DNA from: Bolinopsis microptera
Taxonomy: Eukaryota > Ctenophora > Tentaculata > Lobata > Bolinopsidae
Assembly: GCF_026151205.1 (NCBI RefSeq)
Contig: NC_087081.1
Location: 1,725,886 to 1,789,885, forward strand
DNA: 64,000 nt
Reading direction: 5' to 3'
The position numbers and the translations under genes are program-made. The notes under the pieces were generated by a model, which saw nothing but the letters and a program-made list of their open reading frames with translations, made no database searches and was not told the DNA's origin. Positions within the stretch are counted from its first letter, which is position 1. Every line of letters begins with the position of its first letter. Positions 44,244-54,498 of the stretch are shown one piece after another.

Positions 44244-45329
44244 TTACGAATGGTTACCAGAGCTTGCTGAAGGATCGTTTGGCCAACGTTGAGCCCTTTT
44301 GATATTAGGGAGGCCATGTCTGGCCCTAAGGGAAAATTTAAGTCGGCTAAAATAAACCTTCAAACCGGCTTCGTTAAGATGAAAAGAGTCCGAATTCCCT
44401 ACTGAGAATTTCGGTAGCAGCTTGCCGTTCTTGCTTTGGAATGTTTTCATATCTACGTATGATGCATTCGGTAAATATTGGCACATATCGTTCAAATAAA
44501 AGTTGTACTTTGTGATTCTGGTATTGATTACAGTGGAGGTAGATGGGAGAACCCCCGGACAAAAGACGTGGCACGAAGGATGTGCTTTTCTGACTTTGCT
44601 TATGTAGCTGAAAGTAGATTTTACCAAATCTTCCGGGATACAAGAATCTAATTTTAAGTTGTTAGTGCCTACTGCTAAAATAAGATCAGAAATGCCATTG
44701 TATGTTTCCGGCTCTGGTAAATCCTCGACCGTGGCTACAAATGTATCAGATCCAGGTAAGGCGGCCCCTAAAGTCCCTTTTCCCTGTCCGAATTTGATTT
44801 TCCCCCCCCCCCCCCCCCCCGAATTAGAATCACCAAGTAAGGCTATTTTGGTCTCAGGAGAACCTACTGGCTCCCATCCTGACTCTAAGTTAGCTGAGTT
44901 TGACCCTGGGAGAGTTTCTAGTTTCGCCTCAAACTCAACATTTAAGTTTTCCAAGGCAACGACACGGTCTGACAAATCTGTGGTTTCGAGCTGATGGGAC
45001 CCCGCTCTCTCCTCGATACAAGACATTCGGGTATCAAACGAATCAAGTTTTAACGAGATTGTATTTAATCTAGAATCGAAGCTTTCTAGTTTAGTGGAGA
45101 TCGCATCCAGTCTGGCCACAGTCTGATTAGAAAAATTAACAAATAGATTTTCTATTAGCGTTACCATCGACTGCTCTTCGGACTTAATTGGAGAGCCTGA
45201 AACGTTTAAATTTGGACGTTTTGTATCCTTGTCAGAAGGTGAACTACTTGCACTTACATCATCTAAGGTCCTTTTATTATCCGAATGCTGTGGAGGAGAA
45301 CCAGAAAAGTACCCTAGAATACTCGACAT
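44244..45329 (-). CDS. LINE-2 ORF1: coiled coil plus SGNH/GDSL-esterase-like domain
   Basis: 361 codons from ATG at 45329. A Ser-rich N-terminus is followed by a heptad-rich segment (about 65-140; repeated L-x2-F/I-D-S/T-R/K) likely to form a coiled-coil multimer. Residues 160-335 show SGNH-hydrolase blocks: IALLGDSNS (166-170, nucleophile Ser), AVGTNN (219-224) and DSFHLNE (314-320, catalytic Asp and His). Esterase-type ORF1 proteins are known from CR1-like and some other LINEs; their role is unclear, possibly membrane or RNP association. A C19 tract (44802-44820) encodes six Gly directly after GDSNS, a slippage-prone site in the active-site loop. Confidence 0.75.
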   Translation of the reverse strand: MSSILGYFSGSPPQHSDNKRTLDDVSASSSPSDKDTKRPNLNVSGSPIKSEEQSMVTLIENLFVNFSNQTVARLDAISTKLESFDSRLNTISLKLDSFDTRMSCIEERAGSHQLETTDLSDRVVALENLNVEFEAKLETLPGSNSANLESGWEPVGSPETKIALLGDSNSGGGGGGKIKFGQGKGTLGAALPGSDTFVATVEDLPEPETYNGISDLILAVGTNNLKLDSCIPEDLVKSTFSYISKVRKAHPSCHVFCPGVLPSTSTVINTRITKYNFYLNDMCQYLPNASYVDMKTFQSKNGKLLPKFSVGNSDSFHLNEAGLKVYFSRLKFSLRARHGLPNIKRAQRWPNDPSASSGNHS

Positions 45330-45632
45330 AACCGTTAAATATGGGTACAGCTAAAGTGTAACCGGTAAAACCTTATCACGTGGTAAATAATATGTGCGTG
45401 TTAAACTATGAATAGCATAGACGTTAGGAAAGTTCTAGAAAAACGGGTAAAAACGTCACAACTTTAACGGATAAAAATTATCTTGGATAAGCCTTATCGT
45501 ACATGATTGAAAAAACCGTTATAAAAAGTTGAAATAAAGGTCTGTGTAATCTAAAAAGATAAGAGAGCTAAGGAAAGAGTGGCGAAATGAAAGTTTAAAT
45601 TGAGAAGAGTGAGAAAGTTTAAATTGAGAAGA
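45330..45632 (-). other. LINE-2 5' untranslated region
   Basis: About 300 bp upstream of ORF1. It begins with a duplicated AAGTTTAAATTGAGAAGAG motif (45590-45632) and ends exactly at the 397-bp target-site duplication. Confidence 0.6.
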
Positions 45633-46029
45633 GCTGCAAAGAGCAATAAGTTACTATTTCTATTTTGTTTATTACTCGCTTTTACGCATGATATAAACTA
45701 TAAATAAATCTCTAAATCGGCGATCACGTAGGTAATGACTAATGATAAACGACGGAATTGAATTTATAATGTTTCCCACACTAGCTTTTAATAATTCATT
45801 AAAGTGAGTACTTACTGACCTGTACCGACATTTATCAGGCAAGACCCCAAACATTTCTCCCCCGGGTACCCCACCAACGACAAGCGGTCCTCTTTCAGAA
45901 GCACGTTCTTTCCACCAAGGTAGTGGAGGCTGTCCCCTACCTTTCCATCAAAGTAAAGCCCTGCACGAAAGTTCAAATTAAGTTTACACTAATACTTACT
46001 CATTACTCAAATATATATTTTTGAACTCT
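45633..46029. repeat. 397-bp target-site duplication of LINE-2, right copy
   Basis: Partner of 33439-33835 with only scattered substitutions. Contains gene C exon 6 and flanking intron. Confidence 0.9.
45820..45960 (-). CDS. Gene C exon 6 (inside the duplicated target)
   Basis: 141 bp, phase 1-1, acceptor TTTCGTGCAG, donor GTCAGT. Its duplicate is at 33626-33766. Encodes the FDGK...GYPGEK block. Confidence 0.7.
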
Positions 46030-48255
46030 AAATATCATGAAATACGCAATCGAACAGATTAGTCTTACCCTCCACTTTTAGATCTTGCACCGACAACAGA
46101 GCACTCCTCCTTCGCTTATTTGTTGCCAAGCGCAACTGAGCCTCTGTTGCCTCCCTGTACAGTCCGTCCTGAGCAGTCATGTCACGAAGAATATTAGTCA
46201 TCGTGACATTGCTGATGCCATGCCTCATCATGGATCCAGTGACCATATCGACAGCAGGGTTAATCTCCAACTCCCGGTCCCGCCTATTTGGTGTCCAATC
46301 TTTATCTGATGGGTCCTATAGAAGTATAAATTATTTATCATGTAGCCTTTATCCTAACTTAAAGTGAATAAGGTCACGCGATGAATCACTTAAAACGTGA
46401 CGTTTTAATTACCGTCTATAATAGCTAAGATGTTATCACCACGAGCTTACAATTATTATTGTGCTGACAGGGATGAGACTACTGAAACCTACGCAGTATG
46501 ACTCCTGGGACGATTCATCCACAATAGCGAATTCATAGTTGAACTGTCGATCTGTCTGTTCCATATCTTCTACTTCTAGTTCTAATTCGGCCGGTCCTGC
46601 TTCATTTCCACTCCTAAATAATGTATTATTGAAAATTATATCAGAGAACACAAGTTCATATCATCGAAATTTCCGACATAGTGTTATAGCAATCGATTTA
46701 TTCGGGATTGCTGATCATAGGCTACCTACCGTTCTTCATTTGTACTTGTAATGACAGGCTGGAGGTCTTCTGTCGTCAACCGGGATTCCTCTGCTACGAT
46801 CCCACTGCCTTGCTGGGATTCCACTGCTTCGCTGAAATGTATATATCTCAAATTGCAGCAATGAATTCAGTGTAAAAAGGAGTATTATATTACCTTATTT
46901 GTGGTTAGAATCCTTACAGTAAATAAAGTGTAGAAAATCTCTGGAGATCACGACCAAGGCCAAGGGAAACCAATGGAACGTGGGAGCCAAATATGCAGAA
47001 GTCAGAACTAATCGAGGTGTAGTTTGTGGGGTATAGTTGGCAAGTGTGAATAATAAACCCCCTGTACAGGAAAAGTAAACAAACCTATTAATATCACTTT
47101 GTGTCGCTTATAATGTAGACGATCGGCTGTCTGTACAGTACATAGTAAACTACACATTACACACTACACACCCTGCACCATATTCATCGTTTTAGTTGTA
47201 CTAGTACATTATAACAATGTGTGTGCAGCATGATGTAGTGTATTTTGTACTTTACAGACAGTCGATTGTCTGCATCCAAATATGGAACTAATCGAGGTGT
47301 ACACAGTGGGGTATAGTTGGCAAGTGTGAATAATAAACCCCATGTACAGGAAAAGTAAACAAACCTATTAATATCACTTTGTGTCGCTTATAATGTAGAC
47401 GATCGGCTGTCTGTACAGTACGTCATAGTAAACTACACATTACACACTACACACCCTGCACCATGTTCATTGTTTTAGTTGTACTAGTACATTATAACAA
47501 TGTGTGTGCAGAATGTAGTGTATTTTGTACTTTACAGACAGTCGATTGTCTGCATTAAACAAGTTATTGCACCTTGCATACATCCCGACATATTTATAAT
47601 AATTATAATTACATAATCATTATTCCTATATACCGCTGAATGGGAGTGAGTATTACAAACCTCGGGTCAGAAAACTTCCCAAGGACCGAGAATCTTTTGT
47701 TCAATTCATCCTGGAAGTCGGCGTACGGTGTATTGTTGACTTTACAATTACGGATCTTCTTCATGGTTGCATGAAGTTTCTTCAGTTTTCTAAAAGTAAA
47801 AGATGAATGAATAAAAACCTCCGAAATAAGTGTTACATCATAAACAAACAAAGTCCGTAATTTGCTGATACGTGTTCTATGCTCACACTCGCTCCCTCAA
47901 CTTTTGTCTTAATCTACGGATATTGAACGAATTGTAACAAAAAGAATAAAAAATTCACGTGTAAAGTTGCAAGTAATAATATATCTAATAGCTTGATCAT
48001 ATATTCAGCGACAATATTTACAAGGGAAATTGAAACTACATACTTGAAGATGTTGGCTTTACTGTTAAGAGATATCAATAATTCCGATTCAGCATAAAAT
48101 TGAACAAGTTCCTCAGCCACCAAGGTCAGAATTCTGTTAATCTGTACCTTCGGTTGCTGGTCACTTCTAAGAAGTAATAACTGAAGCACTCTCCTAGTCG
48201 AAGGAATCGTTTGAGGTAACTCAAGTGGCTCTCCAATAAGGGAGGAAAACTTCAT
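45820..48255 (-). CDS. Gene C: six-exon host or lineage-expanded gene, unnamed family
   Basis: Exons (minus strand): 48255-48044, 47789-47661, 46831-46730, 46613-46493, 46315-46069, 45960-45820. All are GT-AG and every junction keeps phase (2, 2, 2, 0, 1, then out in 1), which makes the model convincing. It gives about 311 residues: a helical N-terminus (STRRVLQLLLLR ... KLKKLHATMKKI), an acidic linker, a basic block (ATNKRRRSALLS), then LYFDGKVGDSL and RLSLVGYPGEKCLG. This pattern resembles, from memory, a large family of uncharacterised invertebrate proteins with a DGK-L...RLPV block; the Asp might be part of an RNase H-like fold, but I cannot show it. The gene runs into LINE-2, which sits in the intron after exon 6 on the same strand. 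No later exon was found to the left except the duplicated exon 6', so it may be truncated. Confidence 0.7.
46069..46315 (-). CDS. Gene C exon 5
   Basis: 247 bp; acceptor TTCTATAG, donor GTAAGA; enters phase 0, leaves phase 1. Encodes DWTPNRRDRELEINPAVDMV and later ATNKRRRSALLSVQDLKVE. Confidence 0.7.
46493..46613 (-). CDS. Gene C exon 4
   Basis: 121 bp; acceptor TTATTTAG, donor GTAGGT; enters phase 2, leaves phase 0. Encodes an acidic 40-residue stretch (ELELEVEDMEQ then DESSQESYC). Confidence 0.65.
46730..46831 (-). CDS. Gene C exon 3
   Basis: 102 bp; acceptor ACATTTCAG, donor GTAGGT; phase 2 to 2. Encodes EAVESQQGSG ... TTEDLQPVITSTNEE, an acidic linker. Too short to be noticed as an ORF; called from splice signals and phase. 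Confidence 0.6.
47005..47557. repeat. 280-bp tandem duplication containing a MITE-like palindrome
   Basis: Copies at 47005-47284 and 47285-47557 in the intron between gene C exons 2 and 3. Each holds inverted ends GTAGACGATCGGCTGTCTGT and (as complement) GCAGACAATCGACTGTCTGT about 165 bp apart, so the duplicated unit includes a small inverted-repeat element. Confidence 0.85.
47661..47789 (-). CDS. Gene C exon 2
   Basis: 129 bp; acceptor TTACTTTTAG, donor GTTTGT; phase 2 to 2. Encodes KLKKLHATMKKIRNCK then YADFQDELNKRFSVLGKFSD. Confidence 0.65.
48044..48255 (-). CDS. Gene C exon 1 with start codon
   Basis: ATG at 48255, 70 codons plus two bases, donor GTATGT. Encodes MKFSSLIGEPLELPQ, then RRVLQLLLLR and a helical segment. 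No signal peptide. Confidence 0.65.
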
Positions 48256-48367
48256 TTTTGAATGGAAAATGATAACGAATTGAAAATGTAACGATTAAAA
48301 TAATGCTTGCATTTCTTGCGTAATTTAGCAGCCTTTTTTTAGCGTAATCTTGATTAAAACTGCTGCC

Positions 48368-48411
48368 ATTGGTCGATATATTCTATCAGTAGAATAAGCT
48401 GTTGCAATTGG
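48368..48411 (-). promoter_or_regulatory. Two CCAAT boxes upstream of gene C
   Basis: On the minus strand CCAAT occurs at 48372-48368 and 48411-48407, 113-156 bp before the gene C start codon, a normal promoter position. The motif is short, so this is only suggestive. Confidence 0.3.
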
Positions 48412-49635
48412 CCACATATTGTTAACTAATGCACCCTACTAACGCGTGTCTTACTCCGCAAAACCATCCAAAAGCTATACACTAATCCTACCTAATCTTA
48501 CACTCAGCTCTAATGGCTATTCTACACTCAAACTAGAACATTCTAAAAGATCGATTATAACGCTGAAACCCTGCTGTGTACAGCTTATTGGCCACTGTGT
48601 ATGTGCTAGTAGTTATATATGTGTGAAAAGATGCCGATAATACTTCCAGATTATTTCTCAAATAAATTCATAAGTAACCTTATAAAATAAATCATTATAT
48701 TAATATAAAAAGTAGTTGTCTTTTCCATTTATACTGTACCAATCGACGACTCACTTTTAACATTTAGCCTTTTTAATTCATGACATTCCCAGGTAGTAGG
48801 TTTACGAAAATTGAAATAACAGACACTTAAAAAAAGCTGCCCAACTGAAATTGCACAAATTGCAATACAACTGCCGCATAACACAAAGTTTTTATACATA
48901 TAAGTTTATTTAACGGGTGATACTCGTAAAATATTTGTTCCAAATATTACCTTCGACGAGTTTAACTCGGCGCACGTCCTGGCAGGTTATAAACCTACAA
49001 TTTTGTTTTAGTTTGTCTACCGCGTAACTATACTTGAATCCGTTAAGCAATAAGTTTAACTACAGGATCGAGATGTTGATTGTATCGATAAAACATGGAT
49101 TTTGAGGCATGAGGAAGCATTGTTGAGTTCTGAAACCAAGTTTAATCGATTTCTCGTTCGATTTTAGGTCGGGAATGGTTATCAAAATACATTTAAAACA
49201 ATGACGATATTTTGGTAAATTTCTAGCTTTCTGCCAGAAAATAAATTTTCGGTTTCTATAGGGGTTTAATTAGGTATAAACTACAGTACAGCTATACTTA
49301 CACCCACATTCACATGCATGCAAGCTCACCTGGTCCAATGAGCGGGAAACGGAGAGGAAGGTCTGGTGACGTCATAGTCACGTGACCTCAGGCTCATAAT
49401 CACGTGACCTCAGACCCAATCAATTGGGTTCTGGCCTGGTCAGCCCCCTGTCACCCGATCTTGAGGTGACGTACGACACCTCGTTAACCCAATCAATGTC
49501 TGGAAGGCTACAAATTTTCACATGCCAAATCCACAAGATTCTTAAAGAGTTGTGCGAGATGACGAAACATAGAGGCCGCAGAATTATGAGGACTACCAGA
49601 TCCTGGTGGAACCTAAGCGATCCATGATATCACGA
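48412..49635. other. Intergenic DNA with CRE/E-box cluster, no gene seen
   Basis: No supportable gene. At 49368-49420 there are TGACGTCA and two copies of a TCACGTGACCTCAG block. Confidence 0.4.
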
Positions 49636-49672
49636 CAGGCCCTACTTCCCGATACTCCTGAAACACGAAATT

Positions 49673-51220
49673 TTACAGTTCGCAGTAAACCACTTCAGTT
49701 CGCAGTAAACCACTTTTCAGTTCGCAGTAAACCACTTAGCATTTGTATCGTTTTTAGCTTGTTATCAGCAGTTGTTATCTGCAAGTGTTACACACCACTC
49801 TAACCTGATGAATTTCTCTGTGGACTTACTACACACAGTGGAAAAGGATATGCAATCGGAGATTGGAAAGCTCATGAAAGCCGTGAATGTCTCGTCCTTC
49901 TCTGATATCAACCAGGGTGTTCTACAAAAACTGCTTAAGGGTCCGCTTGTAAATTTCCTCAGCAGCATAGTAAATTTAATGGACAGCAATATGAAGCTAT
50001 GCAGGTCTGCAGCCAGCAAGATAGATCAGATGAAAACAGAACAGATAGACATGCAAAAGCAGTTGATAAACAGACAGCAGAATCAGATCGAATCGGTGCA
50101 GAAAACTGTAAAGAATGAAATGAAAAGTTGGGCAGATGTCGTCAAGAAGAACAGCGTCCAAAACAATCAGCTGACAACAAAAACTGTAAAAGAAGCTGTG
50201 CGATCAGTGAATAAAGAAGAAGAAAGATCGAGAAACTTGATTATCTACGGTTTGAAGGAGACGGAAGAAGGGGAGTGGGAGGACGTATTAGAGATGGACC
50301 CTCTCCCGGACTTTTTCAAGTCAGTTTTTGCTGAGGCCGGCTGTCATTTTCCTGACACGGATGAGATATGCAGGATTGGGAAGAAAGTTCCTGAGAAAAC
50401 GCGACCAGTCAAAGTTCAGTTACAAAGCTCTAGCGATGTGGACATTATACTAAGGAATGCACACAAACTTAAAACAAATGATGATTTTAAGTCAGTTTAT
50501 CTTGCACCGGATAGGACAAGGGAGCAGAGAATACTACACAGTGGACTTGTCAAACAGATGAAAGAACTAATAAAGCAGGACAATAGCAAGCGTTATTTTA
50601 TCAGAGACAATAAAGTTAATTGTGTTAGTGAGAGCTAGAGCCTTATCTACAAGTACACTGACTTGTTATCAGAATTTATGAAGTTTAGTATGTTATGTTC
50701 ACTTTCGTTATCTATACGTGGTGATACAGTGTAGTTTTTACATAGTATGTATTTTAATTTGGTGTAAGTGGTGGCCTTTGTATTCTATAAACCGTTTTTA
50801 ACGAGTTTTTTTACGATGCAGTATTTTGTGAGGAGATTTAGGCAGCATGAACTGTGGCTCATATTTTATTATTTAAGCTGCTCTACGAGCACACACGCTA
50901 GCTAGTTGGTTTTTAGATAGTTAAGAGTATTAGTTACTTAGTTAGTTAGTGTAAATTAGTATCAGTCAGGATCTGTTAGCACACAGAACTGTTAGTTTTC
51001 GCGAAGCAGGTCTGACTTTCATATATATTCTTATAGTAGACTTCATCATATAAATTTATTTTGAACTTAGTAACAATTTCAGGGAATAAATAGAAATTTA
51101 AGATTTCATTTCTATTCTAATATTCACGTATATTAAATACAATTATATTGTTATGTATCTTATGATTTTGTAAACATTGGCCGGTGTACCAAAAACCGGT
51201 CCCCAAACAAACAAACAAAC
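49673..51220 (+). mobile_element. ORF1-only LINE derivative (CR1/L2-like)
   Basis: Starts with three tandem copies of a CAGTTCGCAGTAAACCACTT motif, carries ORF1 but no ORF2, and ends in a short tandem tail (CAAA)n after AACCGGTCCCC, as CR1/L2-type LINEs do. It interrupts the 424-bp repeat: CTTCCCGATACTCCTGAAAC lies left of it, and the rest (ACAGTCGATTTGGACAAGG) follows. ACAG is present on both sides and may be the target duplication. It needs enzymes supplied by another element. Confidence 0.7.
49808..50638 (+). CDS. LINE ORF1 protein (coiled coil and RNA-binding region)
   Basis: Read from the first ATG at 49808; the frame opens slightly upstream with non-ATG codons. About 276 residues. The N-terminal half is helical with a Gln/Lys-rich segment (IDMQKQLINRQQNQIESVQK), probably a coiled coil. 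The C-terminal half has RNLIIYGLKETEE, then RIGKK, then TRPVKVQLQSSSDVDIILRN and PDRTREQRI. This is the standard pattern of ORF1 proteins of CR1/L2-like LINEs, which coat the element RNA. No CCHC finger. Intact frame, but no ORF2 follows: the 580 bp to the element's end are non-coding. Confidence 0.8.
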   Translation: MNFSVDLLHTVEKDMQSEIGKLMKAVNVSSFSDINQGVLQKLLKGPLVNFLSSIVNLMDSNMKLCRSAASKIDQMKTEQIDMQKQLINRQQNQIESVQKTVKNEMKSWADVVKKNSVQNNQLTTKTVKEAVRSVNKEEERSRNLIIYGLKETEEGEWEDVLEMDPLPDFFKSVFAEAGCHFPDTDEICRIGKKVPEKTRPVKVQLQSSSDVDIILRNAHKLKTNDDFKSVYLAPDRTREQRILHSGLVKQMKELIKQDNSKRYFIRDNKVNCVSES

Positions 51221-51999
51221 ACAGTCGATTTGGACAAGGTCTAGACGCCCTGCAAAGTTTCAGATCTCTAACTCAATTTTAACATGGTTTTTAAGGCACC
51301 TGAATATGGCGATTTTGGGTTTTTTACCTAATTTCGTATAACATGCTGGCGCGTATTTTGCGCAAATTTCTTAAAAACCTCCACATAACTATTTCTTATT
51401 CCTGTCATCTTTAACATTGAATTATAATGTTTTTTACTTAAATATACCTGCTGAACTACTTTTGACGAGTCTTAATGCCTGGAAAACAATAAAGGGGATA
51501 TAATAGTATAGGGGGTAAATAGTATTGTGAATATAACGGCAACGGTAATGCTTGCCAGCATTGTGATACTTCACGACAATCTGCTGTAAAACAGGGATTC
51601 CAGAAAACCCACTTCCCGATACTCCTGAAACATGAAATTTTTTTACAGTCGATTTGGACAAGGTCTAGACGCCCTGCAAAGTTTCAGATCTCTAACTCAA
51701 TTTTAACATGGTTTTTAAGGCACCTGAATATGGCGATTTTGGGTTTTTTACCTAATTTCGTATAACATGCTGGCGCGTATTTTGCGCAAATTTCTTAAAA
51801 ACCTCCACATAACTATTTCTTATTCCTGTCATCTTTAACATTGAATTAAAATGTTTTTTACTTAAATATACCCGCTGAACTACTTTCGATGAGTCTTAAT
51901 GCCTGGAAAACAATAAAGCCATAAAGGGGATATAATAGTATAGGGGGTAAATAGTATTGTGAATATAACGGCAACGGTAATGCTTGCCAGCATTGTGAT
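51221..51999 (+). repeat. 424-bp repeat in tandem (one full, one partial unit)
   Basis: The unit starts ACAGTCGATTTGGACAAGG at 51221 and again at 51645; the second copy is cut at about 51999. An inverted copy lies at 25664-26062. No coding sequence. Confidence 0.9.
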
Positions 52000-52469
52000 T
52001 CAGTATACGTTAACGTAATCAAAAGTAAGGAGTAAAACTGGACTAGATGTAGGTAGAGTTCACATGTTCTGTAAATCCTTGTATTCATTGTATTCCTTGT
52101 ATTCTTAAATTTGATCCTTCGAACAGCTGTTGAGCAATGAAACGCAAACATAATCTTAGCAAAATGAATATATTTCTTTTATCTTCAGCATTTAATCAGT
52201 CACATAATCTGAGAATATCAATGGTTAGTTTGAAAATGTCAAAAATTCTCATCAAAAATGTAGTAAAGTCTCAAAAAATTAATTAATTAATTTAGCATCT
52301 CGTCAAAATGGAATAGTTTAAAATCGGAACAAAATTAATGGCATATACTATAATAATGTGGAGTCTGCAGTTAAATTAAATCAAAAAGACGCAATTCAAA
52401 AATTGATAGACTGCATATATAAACAAAAAATGGACGATATAAAAATAAAATTCGGGACACCATGAAAAA
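52000..52469. other. AT-rich DNA downstream of the Penelope-like element
   Basis: Contains a TCCTTGTATTC tandem motif at about 52077-52107, also found on the other side of the Penelope fragment (53879-53902). The rest (from about 52390) is probably that element's 3' untranslated region. Confidence 0.45.
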
Positions 52470-53880
52470 TTAGCTTCCAGAAACGGAATTCACATTGTTC
52501 AGGCCAAACGGATAAAGTGTCTTCAATTTGTTAATATAAAACTGTTCTGACTTTCTAATATTATCTGGGGATGTAGAACACAAAATATCAAAATGGAAAC
52601 TTTCATTGAAATCAGATCTCTCCCTCAAATTATGAACTGAAAAAAGATGTGCCCCTAAAACATTCTCGTCATCAAAATCTCTGTGGCTCTCAACATTCCC
52701 CTTACTACTCGCCTCTAAAATCTCATAATATTTACTGCGATGACCATTCACACGTTGGCTGAGGCTGGTGACTGTTTTTCCCACGTATACGTTATTAACA
52801 GTACAAAGTTTGCACGTCGCGCCGTACACAATGTTGCGTGTCTTACAGTTACCACCTTGAGTTCTGACTGAGTGTCCATTATTGGAGACCATGGAATTGC
52901 CACTAACAAGGTGACAAGTTTGGCAGGGTCTGCCTTTCTTCTTCTCACCAGGTTTGGTGCATGGGTCAGTTGTTCTTGACTCTGAACCTAAGGCAAGCTT
53001 CTTTCTCTTGAATAAAGTGTCCTTTAAGTTAGGGGCTCGCCTGGTCACCACTTGGAGTTTAGGGATCCTCTCAGGGTTCTCACTGCTCCATGTACGGCTA
53101 TTTGAGATGATGTTACTGGCCTCTTTAGCCTTTTCCTTGGTTTCCTCATAGCCCGCACCGAATGTAACAATCCATGGTGTGAAAGAAGGGGGACCCTGAT
53201 CCTTTGCCTTGTACTGTAAAGTTCTTGGTATCGATCTGACATCACTGATGACCTCTCTCACCATATCAGTAGGATATGAAGACCGCTCAAAAAACAACTG
53301 AAGCTCTGCCAATCTCTCATCCAGCAAGACGTCATCATTGATTATCCTTCTGTATCGAAGTGCCTGTGAGAAGACTATACTCCGGAAGGTATGTCGTGGA
53401 TGGAAACTTGAGAATTCAAGATACCTGTTGGCGTCAGTAGGTTTCCTAAACAGATCTGTTGTGAGTCTCCCTCCAACAAACTTGTACTGAATGTCCAGGA
53501 ACTGAGTGAACTCCGTGATTGGTTTCACTTCGTATGTAATATCTAAGCCATAGTTATCAACCATCTTACTGCGTAATGACCCTACCCATTCTTCAAAACC
53601 AATCATAGAACCTCTCCACATACCTTGGCCCGAAATATCATCCACAAACCGATCAAGGTTCTTGAGCTCCTCTGGTCTAACAACCGGGTCGTAAACTAGA
53701 CTCTTTAGGACAAAGAACAAAGCAATGTTACCGCAATCCACTGAATTGATACCTCCAGTGCACTGCAGTGGGTACACCGTTAACGACCTCATACCAGTTG
53801 TCTGCATTCTTCAAGACTGCCGAATCAAAACTAAGCTGTATCAGTCCCTTCAGCCAAGTCCTGAACTCCTCAGACCTCTA
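52470..53880 (-). pseudogene. Penelope-like element, 5'-truncated: RT end plus GIY-YIG endonuclease
   Basis: The main frame (53807-52470) holds the end of the reverse transcriptase with the catalytic FVDD, then the Penelope hallmark LTTDLFRKPTDANRYLEF and SFHPRHTFRSIVFSQALRYR. A Cys-rich linker (CQTCHLVSG) follows, then a GIY-YIG nuclease (IVYGATCKLC, VYVGKT, SQRVNGHRSKYY). A second frame upstream (to about 53880) contains EEFRTWLKGL and NGVPT. The two frames join around 53765-53780, where a short ACTGCAGTGCACT duplication causes a frameshift. Most of the RT is missing, so this is a dead copy. Confidence 0.85.
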
Positions 53881-53905
53881 TTCCTTGTATTCCTTGTATT
53901 GCTAG

Positions 53906-54498
53906 CTGGTGGATCATATCACTAATTATACGTCACATCACTAATTATACGTCATAGATCTGACTCCTAATAATAGGGGGGCCTGGAAGTCGTGCAGCCC
54001 AAGTAGCTAGCAGTAGCACGTGACACCATTCAGCCAATCAGAGTACAGGGATCCGCGAAGTTAAAGTTGCCAACTTCTGATCGACCCAAAATGAGACTTT
54101 TTTGGAGATTTTGAGATAACTCAACAACTACGTTGTCTCAAATTTCCCCCCTGGGGAGGAAACGTTATTTTTACAAAACGAACATTTTGCAAAAAACCGC
54201 GGAAGTCTCTAACTCTTTTACTTTCAAAGTTAGGCCCCATCCAGTAAGGTTTTCTGGGTGTAGCTGACGCGTAGCAGGGTATTTTGGTTCAAACTTAAGA
54301 TTATTTAAAGAATTAAAAGTACCCGTATTCCTCCAAGCTTACAAACTTTAAAAGTAGCTGTATTTTGCCGTTAAACTAAATCTTATACTGTTTACTTCAT
54401 GATTGGTTTTTTTTCTTTTGTCATAAAATTCGTTCTTATCGGCCAAATAAAGAACTCAGTTTGTTGATTCATTGACAACCAAATTCCACTTCTTGCAG
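53906..54498. other. Upstream flank of gene B, no gene seen
   Basis: Short tandem of ATCACTAATTATACGTCA at 53916-53955. No signal-peptide exon or promoter motif could be found here for gene B. Confidence 0.4.

Larger units (their letters stand above)
33836..45632 (-). mobile_element. LINE-2: Tx1/L1-like retrotransposon split by a Gypsy element
   Basis: Minus-strand LINE of about 6.75 kb without the nested insert: 5' end at 45632, ORF1 45329-44244, ORF2 43177 downward, poly(A) tail at about 33858-33835. A Gypsy retrotransposon (35266-40305) sits inside ORF2. The 397-bp target-site duplications are nearly identical, so insertion was recent, and the Gypsy insertion is younger still. ORF2 also carries a one-base frameshift near 41590, so this copy is dead. 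Confidence 0.9.
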
